64,000 nucleotides of DNA from Hofstenia miamia (lineage: Eukaryota > Xenacoelomorpha > Acoela). The stretch's first letter is position 1; each line of letters starts with the position of its first letter. Shown here piece after piece: positions 13,087-25,407 of the stretch. The stretch lies in contig SCFE01000019.1 of NCBI GenBank assembly GCA_004352715.1, positions 832,165 to 896,164 on the forward strand, written 5' to 3'. A program made the position numbers and the translations under genes. The notes below the pieces were generated by a model. That model made no database searches and was not told the origin of the DNA. It saw only the letters and a program-made list of their open reading frames with translations.

Positions 13087-14473
13087 TAGGATCCGGATAG
13101 TAAATTGAATATACCGGATAATTACGGATAATTAGACTGCCGGATACCGGATAATTTACCGGTTACCGGATAATATACTGTTCAATTATTACTAGGGCAA
13201 CCAGAAATATGACTTTAAAAACACAAAATAGGACCTTTTTTGATAAAATATGACCGAATTTGGTTAAATATGCCCTAAAATATTACCATTCATTTTTCAA
13301 GATGATCTCTTTAAACAATATAAAACGCTTTTCTATTACTGAGAACAAGATATAAAACAATTACAAAAACTCTTACATAATTTTTTTAAAACAATTGCTT
13401 CACTAAATTATAATAACAGCACATGAATTTCCATATATTATTATTTCTGTCATAGGCTAAGTGTTTTCTCAACATTTTGCTGTACTTTTTCATAATCTAG
13501 CATACAATTCCGATTAAATGTCCATCCCCTTACCTTCCATTATAGCAGTGAAACCGATATTTTCTAATCGTGACTTGATATATTATTATTTCACACCCAT
13601 CAAGGGTGGGAGCAATAACAACATCTGGTAGAATTTCAACTACGTCAAACATTGAACAATTTTGATATTTTATGATGGCAGCCTTAATTGAGCAATTAGA
13701 ATTCAACCCTCATATATTTTGCTTGAATACGCATACCACAGTTCTGCAGCACGCGTGCTTTGCAAAATCCATGAAGTAATAATGTTTATAGTTGCTTAAA
13801 TATTTTTTCAGGTGTCAGCATACATGGCCAGTCCTAGAAACGCATCGACCAATGGGTTAGGTCGGGTCTGTTCAACAATTAGCTACCAATTACTCTTCTC
13901 GGGGGTTAGGCCAGTAAATACATTAATTGAAATTGAATGAATATATATATTTTTGTTCGAGTGATTTAAAGCAGTCACAATCCAGCATTAATTTTTAAGT
14001 TTTTTCTTAATTAAATGGAACTATGCCAAAATATGACTTTTATGACATTTCAGCCACAAATATTACTGTATTTTTCAAAAAAACAAAAATATAGCTTTTA
14101 TGACCTTATAACTTCTTATTTAACTGCACCCCTCGTTTGAAAACCATCTAATTTTAAAGCAGATTGCAAAATAGACCAACATAAAAATATGACTTTTATA
14201 TTATTTTCGGTTGCCCTAATTTTTAATGAAGAACAACTTCATTTCTCAATTAATATCGAATTCTTGCGAATGAAAATATTTAAATATGAAATAGACTACG
14301 TCCTGATATGTCAGAAAAACAACTTGTTTTGAAACATGACAACTTCCATATCATGGAAAAATATGTTTTTTCTTAAAAATTTCATTTTTAAATCAAATCT
14401 TATCTCACAATATGATATCCGGTAAAATCCGGAAACAAGTTAAATTTTACCCTATACCGGATATCCGGATCTA
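13087..14473. mobile_element. CCGGAT-rich element, host of a nested MITE
   Basis: The left end is TAGGATCCGGATA. The reverse complement of the right end is TAGATCCGGATATCCGG, giving short inverted termini. The terminal 100 bp on each side are dense in CCGGATA/ACCGGATAAT motifs. No target duplication is resolvable because both flanks are TA microsatellite. It encodes nothing recognisable and carries the 13193-14218 element inside. It probably belongs to the hAT-like MITEs, inferred from the TAG termini only. Confidence 0.4.
13193..14218. mobile_element. nested MITE with TAGGGCAACC termini
   Basis: The left end is TAGGGCAACCAGAAATATGAC. The right end reversed is TAGGGCAACCGAAAATAATAT. The motif AATATGACTTTTATGAC or close variants recurs near 13206, 14030, 14085 and 14187, mostly toward the ends, resembling subterminal transposase-binding repeats of hAT elements. 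It lies wholly inside the 13087-14473 element. No coding capacity was seen. Confidence 0.5.
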
Positions 14474-14499
14474 GTTGTGAATATATATATATATATCAT

Positions 14500-15123
14500 C
14501 TCCCATATGAACCAAATTCATTGCTGCTATTTGATTGTAGACAAAACTTTTCTCCATTCTGGAAGTTCGATTAGAGAAGGAGTAATCACGAATGTTACGT
14601 AAATTATAATCAAAATCAGGTAGGTTTGGCACAAAATGACTCAGTGTGTGATTTTCTTTGTTTTGGATTTTTTGCCAATTTTTAGTACAGCATGAATTTC
14701 GTTGATCACTAAGGGATTGACACTTGCTGATAAGACATGCTGCTTTATATTTAAAATTGGGAGAAATTATCCGCAAAGCACGCTTTTGAATGCGTTCCAA
14801 ATCCTTTGATTGTTCTTTAGTTATTGCGTGGCTCCAAATGGGTAACAAGTACTCTAGACTAGGGCGTATTAATGATGTGTAGATTTGGATTAGATGTGAT
14901 GATGGAATACCAAACCTTTTAAGAATTGGGAGACAATGCAATCTTTTGGCGGCTTTTTTAAAAATGTGTATAATATTTTCTTCCCATGTAAGATGGTCTT
15001 GCAATACTAATCCAAAGAGTTTAGCTGATTGAAGTCGCTGAATACTATCATGTTTTATTTGAACTTCAGATTTGAGATGATGAACTAAGTGCAGAACTGT
15101 TGCGTTGCTCTGATTAAAGGTTT
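14500..15123 (-). pseudogene. LINE reverse transcriptase C-terminal part, 5'-truncated
   Basis: On the minus strand the frame opens right after a stop at about 15123 with FNQSNATVLHLVHHLKSE. It passes QDHLTWEENIIHIFKKAAKR and SLIRPSLEYLLPIWSHAI, then DLERIQKRALRII. These are the conserved blocks that follow the catalytic palm in CR1/Jockey-type LINE reverse transcriptases. There is no palm or endonuclease domain and no start codon, so this is a 5'-truncated insertion. It abuts a TA repeat at about 14480, where its 3' end should lie. Confidence 0.75.
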
Positions 15124-15129
15124 AGACTA

Positions 15130-15943
15130 AATATTGATTAAACAAAACAACTGATTCTTTAATTTATAATGAACCTCATTAGTTGGGGCTTAGATTAAAC
15201 GAGAATGTATATTTGACATGACACTTGCAAAATATCTGCCATCTCTTGTTCATAGACTCAGGTCAAGAGTTGTCTTGACTGTATGACTTCTTCACAATTG
15301 TTACACAAAGAACGCAATTACGAAGTGGCAGCCACCGAGAAAACAATTACAACTGTGCTTGAGAGGAAATTGCAAAAGCCAGTTAAAACTGTAAGAATAA
15401 ATCCCTTTGAAATATGACCTTATCATTCTACCCTGCAGAATATTGCAAATTTTTATTATGAAGAAACAGAACTTCTGCCCGAAAGTTAATTTAAAAGCAT
15501 GTTGAATTCTATGAAGATTATCTTGGGCTTTCTCTAGCCAAAATCTTAAACATCCTAATATTAATTAGCATTTTCATATATATATTTATACTTTATCTAA
15601 TAATATAAATNTATATATATATATATATATGTGGCACATAATTTTCAGATTTTACACAACGAAAACTACATGCAAATAAAAAAATCGTATGTAAAATGCA
15701 AACATGACAGTTTTTACAATCGCTACCGTACCTCATATACACTTAAGCAACAACTCAAACATTACAATTGCAAATTTCAATTATTTAAGGAGTTACAATA
15801 CATTAAAAATTATGAAAATTGGACTTGGACCTCGGCTATAGGAGCAGGTTCCCAAACAGTCTGATTCAATCAAAAGCATCTAAAAGCAGTCAGAATTATT
15901 CGGCATCTGATATGCTATTAAAGTGTAAAATCTTCCTAAATTC
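15130..15943. other. intergenic with a (TA)n repeat and one N
   Basis: No supported gene. A TA microsatellite with an ambiguous base at 15611 lies at about 15550-15630. A frame at 15631-15864 has no recognisable feature. Confidence 0.4.
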
Positions 15944-16663
15944 TTAATTCACTATCTCTGGATTATCAGGAGTGCCAGTCTCCTCGTCATAAAACAACCT
16001 ATCTTGATTTTTATTGATTTGATCCAAAAGCGTAGTTGAGTACTTGATCAAATCGTTAAGATCATCTTTGATTAACTCGATGAACTGCATGTCCCGATAG
16101 GCAATCGCTTGCAGCATGTCTGAACAAGTGTTATGCGTTGTTTCTTGGCAAAGTTGCGCTCTTTCATAATAATAACTACGAAAAAGTGGTAATTCGTTCG
16201 AATTTGTACGAGCTCTTTCCAATATGTCCAAAAGCTTTGAATAAAGCTCACTGTCCCGGCTTTCGTAGTATAAGGCAGGTTGCAAAAGATTTATCCACAT
16301 TTCAACATCTGCAAACACTTCATGAAGCTCAATGTTGACCTTTTTGAAAGATCTGCAGATTTCTACGAATGCTTCATGTACTTGAATTCCATACATTCTC
16401 TCCATGGAAAAATATTGTGACGTAATCACATTGCTTTTGCCACGTTGCGAATCATCTCTTCCTAATATATCTAAGTTTTCTTCTAGTAGTTTAGCAGTAA
16501 CATTTACTTGTAAATTTGTAAGTCTCTCCCAAAAACTGCTCTTCTTTAGTGTATAAAGTTCTTGTATAGCATTTGGCAGCAGCTCTGAAAGGATTTTTTG
16601 GCCGGTTTTGTGAATATCTTGGCGAAATTTTAGCAAATGATTAAGGCCGAAAGTTTCTTCCAT
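15944..16663 (-). CDS. PA28-like (11S) proteasome activator subunit, single exon
   Basis: The product is a 239-residue intact reading frame from ATG 16663, close to the usual 240-255 residues of PA28 subunits. PA28 subunits form heptameric four-helix-bundle rings that cap the 20S proteasome. The N-terminus fits helix 1 (KFRQDIHKTGQKILSELLP). After a variable linker (about residues 62-95) comes helix 2 with the hallmark MWINLLQP (122-129), a loop (about 131-140), then FRSYYYERAQL (161-171) and the long final helix to about 222. Spacing from the Trp-Ile to helix 3 equals that of PA28 family members. The loop that carries the activating Asn in PA28-alpha reads YYESRDSELY here, without the DGN-like residues, so activation may be lost or altered. 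The gene has no introns and could be a retained retrocopy. Family identity is inferred from spaced residues across the full length. Confidence 0.7.
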   Translation of the reverse strand: MEETFGLNHLLKFRQDIHKTGQKILSELLPNAIQELYTLKKSSFWERLTNLQVNVTAKLLEENLDILGRDDSQRGKSNVITSQYFSMERMYGIQVHEAFVEICRSFKKVNIELHEVFADVEMWINLLQPALYYESRDSELYSKLLDILERARTNSNELPLFRSYYYERAQLCQETTHNTCSDMLQAIAYRDMQFIELIKDDLNDLIKYSTTLLDQINKNQDRLFYDEETGTPDNPEIVN

Positions 16664-17932
16664 TTTAGAGTTGTTAATAAGGTAGAAGCATGGATAGACA
16701 ACTTACCGTGAAACTGGGGAAAATGCGATATTCCGCTGAATGACTAATAAATGAATAATTTTCCCAAATGCGTCTCTTTGCTATTAGCAAATTAATTCTC
16801 TTCTGAGACAGTGCCATGTAGCTGCGTTTATCTTGGAGCTCTATTCTCGATCAATATATTTATTTAATGAAACGCAAATTTGCTTAAATTTAGCCATTAC
16901 TTTGGGGCTAGCATTCAAAAACAAACACCTTTATTAATATTGAGCCTTTTGAACATATTTGCTAAAACAATTGTTTTATAGTTCACCCAGAATTAAGCCA
17001 ACAAAATTGTCAGTTTATCAAACTAAGTCATTATTTAAGGAGTAAATAAGAAATCTAGACATTTTTGAATTGTACATACTGGTATTGATTAATGTTGTAT
17101 TGTGAATAAATAACATGACAAAAATGCATTGCATAGTGCACGCATACTACATATACTCCAACGGCAACGGTAACATATTAATATTTATCATTAATAAATT
17201 GATGTAATTCAAATAAAATGATAACTTTTCGTTTTTAGTCATTTGTTTACTCTATAAATTGAACTCTTTATAGGGACATGTATCATTTTAATCAGATTAC
17301 ATGAAGCTAATGAAGATATGTATTGCAAATTTCTGCTAAATTCCTCAATTACCGCCGAAAATCTTTAATTACATTTGTTTATAAACAACGCATTATATGT
17401 CATATAATGATATTTGAATAATTATTTTATAGCATCTGTAGCCCTAGATATATCATCGACGTAGCTACTGTGGTTTCTCAAAAAAATTTAAGCAAACATC
17501 TGAAATTCATCTTTACTTTAAAGTTCATTTGAACACGTCAACTGATTTAAAACGTCGATTAAAAATTGTACAACTATGTAGATACTATATAAGATCAAAT
17601 TATGCATTGGAAAAATTGCTGTAGAGATTTTTATTTGAAGTCAGTATCGAACTATAGAATACGAGTCAATTTCACAAAACTCAAAGTAAAAAGAATTATA
17701 TATAAATTCTGTTGCTATTTGTTTGCTTCAACTTGGTACTCATTTACTTTAAATACAGTACCTATATGTAATTCATTGCTACACGCGTTTTACGCATTTA
17801 TTAAAAACGTTAGTAGTAAAGATTGGAAAATTCCAGATTACCATGATTTTATTACACTTCCAAATATTTTACCTTAAATAGCTTGTGGTTTTTGTTAAAT
17901 GACAACAATTTGGTAATTGGAGACAATGACAC
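16664..17932. other. intergenic, no recognisable feature
   Basis: AT-rich upstream flank of the PA28-like gene. A GTAAGT lies about 40 nt upstream of its ATG, but no matching acceptor precedes the ATG. A frame at 17602-17877 has no family signature. Confidence 0.4.
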
Positions 17933-18300
17933 TAGAGGTGTGCGGGTCCAGTTATTTGTCCTGGTATCGTCCAATCACTGTTCCGAAAGTTTTTAATTTT
18001 GTTATCACATATCAAATTAGTATTTTTATAATTGATAACGAAAATACAATACAACTAAATATAGCCTACTAAAATATGCGGCTGAAGCCTAACACATCAA
18101 AGTAACTGATGAAGTTAATACTAAGTGTATTATTTCTAAGTAAATGGAATGCTTAATGTATAATATATTAGAGTGAACATTCTTGATTTGCACATATAGG
18201 ATCTGGTCCCGAAGTATTATTTTTGAACCCGGTATCTGGTCCCAGTAACAACGAAACCAGAAATGGGACCGGAACTCGTAATCGATCCGGCATGCCTCTA
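17933..18300. mobile_element. hAT-type MITE (368 bp) with 8-bp target duplication
   Basis: The left end is TAGAGGTGTGCGGGTC. The reverse complement of the right end is TAGAGGCATGCCGGATC. The flanking 8-mers are aatgacac (17925-17932) and actgacac (18301-18308), differing at one base. That is the 8-bp duplication expected for hAT transposition with slight decay. The interior is rich in GGTCCC/GGACC motifs and non-coding. Confidence 0.7.
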
Positions 18301-18308
18301 ACTGACAC

Positions 18309-20425
18309 ATCTATTGGCAAATGTGCTTAAGTCTAATTTTGAAATTTATACTATAGTGTGTTATTTGCCTTAAATTTTTAAAAAGATTTAACTTTAAGCT
18401 ACCCAGGCTATTTTCCACAAATATTTGTTTAGCGTTTGATATAATATTATAACCAAGTTTGAAAATTTTGTAATTTTTGATATTTTACCAATTGCCCTCC
18501 TAAAATGACAACTCTTATCTTCATAAAGCAAAGCCTTCAATTTAAGAAGCATTTCTAATGTTAATAAATACAAAAAATTCAGACCTTGCTTACACCAATA
18601 GTCAAGTCAAAACTAACATTAGCTTAAATGCGATAGGCAATGGTCAATTTCAAAATCAGGACATTAAGTTGTTCTCAAATAGTTTACAGACCAACCAATA
18701 ACAAAAAGCAAATAAGTTGTCTGTATTTGAAAGTGTGGAAGAATAATGTCTTTAGACATTACATTTTCCAGGCCAATAATTGATTACAAACATATCTTAT
18801 AACTACTTGAGATAATTTTAAGGTTAAATTCTCTTATCTAACTTTCATGCAATTACATGTGTATAGTTTAGAGCCCATGGGAGCAACAAAAAATTTAAGT
18901 GTTCCTATATTTGTGGGTGGACATCCCAAACCTATGGAGGTTGAAGCTAGGGAAACGCCAGCTCGCGCGTTAGGAACGAAAATGAAAAAGGAGACACTCG
19001 CCTATCATTTCAGATTTTGAATATCTTTATTAGTTCCTGAATAGTTTTCCATTTGTGTCACAGAGAGAATAAATTGGGGCAGTTCTATAAAATCTTGATT
19101 ACTTTCCTGTGAGTATTTATGTGCTTTGCAGAAATTCTAAATCCTAAGAGAGAATCAATAACATTGTGTTTTGGTTGATCTACATATAGTAACATTGATA
19201 AAAGATATAATTCAACTATAATTTTTATATTTAAGTTTTTATTTTGTTGTTTGCACTAAACTATTAGCCTAAATGCTATCTGAAAAGTGAAGTTCTCACG
19301 AAAACTCATCGTTTCTACTTCCACATTAAGTCGTTATAGTTGTTTGTTTTTTGTCATTCTTTGGTCTATTTCAATTTGTTAAAAGTATAATGTAGTTTGT
19401 GTTGTGGCTGCTTATTGTGGGCTGAATCATCAAAAATTTTTTGGAACTAAATGATAATAAAATAAACACCTGCACATATTGTCTTATATGTAGTATTTTT
19501 AAATATAGAAAAACACGTGGTTTTACGCAATTGTTGCGTTGTGCGGTTATAGTACCGGCTGTTAATTTATAATGCCTACTATTGATATCACTTAGGTTCG
19601 ATGTATTCAAATCTTAGAATTCCCAACGTCAGGATACAAAATAAATAATATATAAGCGATGCACTATTTCACATTTTTTATTATGTATCAGTACATGTAG
19701 TTGCATGCCTTATTGTCTATAGTTGAGAATTCAACTGTCAGATGACTTAGTTATATGTATTTTGGTATATATGGAAAACTATTTACATTAGGCCAAAATG
19801 CATTCCTTAAATTTAGCCCTATAAAATTTCACTTCATTTATTTTTGAAGGACGTGCTTAGAATATTTTCTTCTCCAAAAGTCGATGAAATTCTATCTTAG
19901 TTATTGCTAAAGCTAAAACAGAATGTCTTATTGTGTTAAAAAAGTTGAACAAATTTTAGATCAAGCTTTTTGAAAATATAAATGAGATGCTTTGATTTTT
20001 GCTTAGATTATTGTAAGAAGAGTATAAATAGTATTTCAGACATCGTCATGTTGTTAGATCTTCTGAGTGACTGAAAATCAAGACAAAGTTTACAGGGAAA
20101 AGTTCCAGTTGAATAATAGATATGTCTGAGTTTACTAAATGTGCACAGTTGGTGTAAGAAGATTAAAGGAGTTTGCCTATAATTTCATACGCGTGATTGA
20201 CCAAGCCACTGCCAGTTTTGACAGCTGATAAAACTGCTAAGTTGTTTATCAGTTTGCGCGTCTTCGCTATGATAAGGCGCTTTGCCAATAGTATATTTTA
20301 AATAATGACTTTTGTACTGACATTACATCAAATATTGATTCTGGTAAAGTTTTGTCATAGCTATTAAAACAAAATATTAAAACGCATTGTAATTTGAAAG
20401 TTTGTACAATTTTTGAGCAATGCAA

Positions 20426-20429
<4 letters not shown>
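18309..20429. other. intergenic, no recognisable feature
   Basis: About 2 kb of AT-rich DNA with only short frames. Nothing supported. Confidence 0.5.
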
Positions 20430-20462
<33 letters not shown>

Positions 20463-20539
20463 NNNNNNNNNNNNNNNNNNNNNNNNNNNNNNNNNNNNNN
20501 NNNNNNNNNNNNNNNNNNNNNNNNNNNATATATATATAG
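20430..20539. repeat. (TA)n microsatellite containing a 65-N gap
   Basis: TA dinucleotides on both sides of N positions 20463-20527. The gap is an unresolved microsatellite. Confidence 0.9.
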
Positions 20540-21299
20540 TAAATATTTAATACAAAATGAAAAAAATTATATAATTAAAAATACGTGTTTTACGTTAATT
20601 TTTAAAATATATTTAACAATACGCTAAAATACCTTAGTTTCGGCAACGCAACCCACTATAGTTTTCCGTTAAATATAGTGAAACGACCATATTTACTCCT
20701 AGAAGCTTAGGATTACCCCTGGGGCAAAGGAGAATTCCTTTGAGTTTACATCCACTAAAAATACAAGTGTGAATCGTTTGTGGCAACTATATATTTTGCG
20801 GTAGTTGTTGTTAAGTAGAATATTCATCAACATGTTTTTAATACCCATTTAACAACTACGAATAAAAGCACTCGCAAAAACTAATGTAGCTCAAATTTCT
20901 TCATTGATATATGGCACCCAATGCCTCATACTGTACTGCTACTGCACTATTCTAATTTTAGAGAATCTATTTTAAAAGTTAGTAATTAGATGTGTATTTT
21001 TAGAAATATTCTCAATTCTAATTTAACGTATGATATATATTTGTCTGACTACTTTAAGTCTAACATTTCAAATAAATTGCAGTAGACTATGGAAGTAAAT
21101 TAATCAAATACTGGGAAAACATTCTTCGCCCATTTCCATACCTATTGCAGTGTTGAATAAACATTTCTTTCTTTAAAGTAACTTAATATGCAAATCGCCC
21201 ATCTTAGAATTTTAGACTGAAGCTGTTTATTAATTGGTGGTTACGCAACAATTTGGTCACATCTGAGGTCAATTAAGCAAGATCTGTGTCCTGTTTAGA
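20540..21299. other. upstream flank of the SDR gene
   Basis: No gene seen. The last bases before the ATG read TCCTGTTTAG, a good splice acceptor ending at 21298, one base before the start codon. Confidence 0.4.
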
Positions 21300-23286
21300 A
21301 TGGGATCGGTTCTCTGTAGGAATAATTCTAAGACTATGAAAGACGAAACTGTAGTTGTAACCGGTGCTTCCCGTGGTCTTGGACGAAGTTTGGTCGAAGA
21401 GCTGGCCATGTTCAAAGCAAACATCATTGTGTTGGGACAATCGTCTGCTAAAATGTATAAAGTAAGAGAGGAAATTTTGGAGAAATACAATGTTGAAATA
21501 TATTATCTAAAGTGTGACCTTTCCAAGTACAATGAAGTTGAGAAATGTGTTAAAATGGTTATCAAAAAGTTTGGGAAAATCGATGTGTTCATCAACAATT
21601 CAGCAATTGCTATAGGAAAAAATGTCATGGAAACTTCTATCGAAGAATTTGAGTATTCAATCCAGGTGAATAATATGGATCTTTTCAAATCCTTTTCAAT
21701 TTTATATATCTAATTAGGTTCCCATTATATTTAGCAAGAAGACAATCATGTTGAGGTATAACTCTGAATTCTTTACAATTTCAATATTAAAAATCAGGTT
21801 TTTGTATTTCATATAAGCTGATTACTGGCTTTGTGTTTGCAATCTATTCAATTTATTTATCATATTTTAGTCAATGCAAAGTTTCAGTAAGAAACTGTAA
21901 AACTAAAAATAGTAATTGTCAGCTACGAATAAGAAGAGTTAAAGATCTTTTTTAACATTCTTTTATGATTAACAACATGAATTATAAATACTTTTAAAGC
22001 CATAATACTTATGGCAAGTTAGAGCACAGAGGCTTACCAATTGCGCAACTTTTGAAATTAAATTCAATGATGTCATTTGATGTTAACTTGAAATATTCTT
22101 TATTTAGCGAGATTGATTGTTATTTAAAATTGTCCTGAGTTTTCATTTAAAATTACCAACGTAAACGCAAGGTTCTTGGAATTTTTTGCAGATTCTAGGC
22201 TAATGGTTGATAGCATATTCTAAGTGTTGTTAAAATAAGAAAAGTATTTGTTATGGTTCATTAGAGTTTGCTATAAAAAATGGGCTGCTTCATTTTGTTT
22301 ATAACGAGGGATTTTCTCATTAACTGCCACAACGCATGACGGACCACAAATGAAAAAGTTTTCTTTTAAAACATCAAAAAATTAAATTTTTATTGGAAAT
22401 TTTCAGCAACTTTGTTTTAATTGGTATAAAGAATGAAGCTGTTCCTAATTTTTACATTACTGTACCAAACTAAAAGGTTTCTAACTTAGCAACATTTAAA
22501 AAATGTTTTCAAGCATTAGCCTGAAATTTGAAGGGACTAAATGTCTAAATTGGTTACATTTCGGGGAAGGCTTTTTCGTTATTTGCTAGTAAATGCGAAT
22601 AATTACCATTTTACTAAATGAATTAAATAATTAAAATCATTTGATAAAACTTTTTTGTTTAGTTGAATTTATTCTCCAGCATTTATACCACAAAATTAGT
22701 TCTGCCTCACATGATTCGACAGAAACATGGAAAATTAGTTTTCATTTCAAGTTTGCTAGGAAAATGTGCAATTCCAGGAATAGCTCCATACGTCACATCT
22801 AAATTTGCTCTGTGTGGCTTTGTTGAGGCCCTTCAAGAGGACTTAAGTAAAGCAAAGCTCGACGGAGTCGAAGCACTATTAGTATGTCCAGGCCACATAA
22901 ACACAAGCATGTTTGAAGGAGCGAAACCAAAGTATAAATGGTTGAACCCAGCCTTAGACTGCGAAACAGTAGCAAAGAGCATTGTAGAAGAACTTCAACA
23001 CAAATCGGAATACATGTCTATACCTTGGATGTTGAATTTCGTTACCATCATTTCAAAAAATACGATGCCACGCGGTTTATTTCGGATGATAATGAATGCA
23101 ACAGGTGCAACCTACTTCATGGATAGCTTTAAAGGCAATAAATCCATTCCTCATCCTGAAAGCAATGCAGTGGGTAGCATTGGTTTTGAGGATGATGATG
23201 ACAAGTACATGAGTGATTCGGCAAACGTTACATATTTTGACGACGGACTTCAAAGTACTTTAGAAAGAAAAATAAATTCGCCGTGA
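21300..23286 (+). CDS. classical short-chain dehydrogenase/reductase, two exons
   Basis: Exon 1 is 21300-21665 and exon 2 is 22663-23286. The 997-bp intron has GT at 21666 and ends TTTTTTGTTTAG, and both exons are in phase 0. The 329-residue product is a Rossmann-fold NAD(P)H-dependent oxidoreductase. TGASRGLG (21-28) is the cofactor-binding glycine motif. CDLS (72-75) holds the adenine-site Asp. NNSA (99-102) sits where most members have NNAG. N124, S152, Y165 and K169 (YVTSK) give the Asn-Ser-Tyr-Lys catalytic tetrad. CPGHINTSM follows, as in the family. The substrate cannot be told. The layout resembles DHRS7/11beta-HSD-type enzymes, but no N-terminal membrane anchor is seen. The C-terminus has an acidic stretch (EDDDDK). 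The start is supported by the adjacent acceptor and conserved spacing to the TG motif. Confidence 0.85.
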
Positions 23287-23680
23287 ATCCAATGCAAAGT
23301 TGATATTTTGTTTTATAGGTTTATCCCAGGTTTTATATTTTGTATATATGGTAATAGTGAAATATTCTATTGAAGTAGAATTATAATTTTCCAGATTCGA
23401 CAGTATTTAAAATACTTAAAAAATTTATACGATATTTTCGGTTATAATGTCGATGAAATACTCCTCATTACGTGATGAACGTACATATACATGATGTTTG
23501 TAAAATCACTGAAGTCCATACACATTTTAGAGACACTTATTGCTAGACATTGTATCGTAATGTTAAAAATTATTCTGATTTATAAATATATTTCAAATTT
23601 CAATTATTCGTACTTTCATTTTCCAAATTAACAAAATTTTTTGTCACAGATAAAAAATATATTTCATAAAGTGATTCGGG
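23287..23680. other. 3' flank of the SDR gene
   Basis: AT-rich, no coding region. An AATAAA overlaps the last codons of the SDR gene; no other clear polyadenylation signal was singled out. Confidence 0.35.
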
Positions 23681-23908
23681 GTGGGGTCGGATAAGATTAT
23701 AGAAGAACTTAAGTCAATTGGTCGGTCCAATGATCAAGAGGGTAAGTTGGATTCCTATTATGACAAATTTGGGTGTTTGGTACACGATAGTAAAAAAGTG
23801 CATAATTACAAAATATGTGACAAAATTGAAAATACATTTGCGGGTCTGGTAAAAAATGCTGATCCGCTTCTAACTGAGTTTTCAGAATCCTGCATTAGAG
23901 AAAACTAA
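23681..23908 (+). CDS. unrecognised short open frame
   Basis: A 75-codon frame with no ATG near its left end and an in-frame stop just upstream. A splice-acceptor-like TTTTTTGTCACAG lies about 30 bp before it. The peptide is helical and charged (DKIIEELKSIGRSNDQEGK; FAGLVKNADPLLTEFSESC), unlike the hydrophobic or Lys/Asn-rich junk frames nearby. It could be an exon or a transposon remnant. No family is recognised. Coding status is uncertain. Confidence 0.2.
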   Translation: MGSDKIIEELKSIGRSNDQEGKLDSYYDKFGCLVHDSKKVHNYKICDKIENTFAGLVKNADPLLTEFSESCIREN

Positions 23909-25407
23909 TTATGTGAAAATCAGACATACAGATTGTCGAGATATATGATGATAAGAAGTTTTTTGAAAAATGATAACTATTGCGAATTGGAATCAAATAA
24001 TCCATTGTTATTAGATCGAATTAAACAAAATTGCTGGTTGCTTTTGGTTTTCATTAACGTTTGAGTTGTAATATGAATGAAAAAATTGTTCAAGCTCCAT
24101 TTTAGATATATAGGCTCTTTTCAAGCTTTACTTAAATCAAAAGTCGATTTAAAGAAAAGGCTTTAAGGAATAGTCTATAGAACAGTAAACTAAGGGAAGG
24201 GGCAAATACAAAAATAGTTTATTTCTTCAATTTTGGTAATTATTAACCAAGATCAGGATTTATATGCTTAAAAACTTGCCAAAATATGCGCCAAAATTTC
24301 TAGAATATTCTTTAAAATTTACGTAAACACTTATTTTAGAAAGCAGATATTCAATAACCAAGGTAAGGTTATATACCAATAGACGCTAGATGTAATCAAA
24401 TGATCAACAGTCATGTGTATTCAATGTGGAGCTTGAATTTGACCCATGTGGATGAAAAAACAACTATTTTCCATTTGCACCCAAACTAGCGGTGCACTTC
24501 CTATCTTTATTTATTGGTATATAGGAGCATTTAAGTGATTTCTATCAATTACATCGATTTATTCTCATTTTATAACTTGCGAAATCTCTTAAATTATGGT
24601 TCATAAGTCTGGGTGTTTTGTTTTGTCAGAATGGTATCCAGCTTTTGTATGTATTTATTTCCCTGTGTTTGTTCTGTGTGTATTTCTTGAGTGTCTCAAA
24701 CTGATTGCAAATAGATAACCACCCTTCACCCTTACTAATAGCCTCGGAAAAAAGCTAAAATATGCTGTAATGAAACCCAATCTCTGCACTAAGCATAAGT
24801 CAATAAGTTTCAGATTTCCAATATGAATGCGTTTTCAATTTTGAGATGTTGCAGGAACTAATAGAGTTCAGTAAAATATATATTTAGTGCCTTTGTCATT
24901 CACATCTGCAATAAGATGAAATATGCAAGAGGTCATAGAAATAAGCTTTAAGGAAAATTGTGTTAAGATATGCTTTATGCTTTAAGCATATATATAGATA
25001 TATATCCTGTTAATAACCCATTCGTCTTAATTGACATTCTTAGAAAGGAATTACTAATATTGTACAAATTCAACACGGTCATCTCAACTACATTTCACTG
25101 AGATTGCCGCTTCACAGTTTTAAGGCAAACCATTAAATAAATATTTAGGCAAGCATTGCGCACATCAATCATCATGCTTGTGTCATTAAGTTGCATTTTC
25201 AAATAAATTATTTAAATATAAGTCTAGCAATAGTTTACTTTACAGTTTGTAATATGCAATATAAGTTATATGCAAGGAACATATTTACAAATATAAACAT
25301 ATTTACAAAACTACAAACTACACTGTGTACAGTAAAAAAACTTAAAAAGAACACATATAAAATTATTAATAAATCAACCCCTTAAAATATTGTTTAAAAA
25401 AGAAATG
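23909..25407. other. intergenic, no recognisable feature
   Basis: AT-rich, no supported gene. It includes the presumed 3' end of the minus-strand LINE fragment that begins at 25773. Confidence 0.45.

Noticed and set aside
16690-16720. GTAAGT donor just upstream of the PA28-like ATG
   Set aside because: No pyrimidine-rich acceptor lies between it and the ATG, so it cannot end a 5' UTR exon that joins this start.
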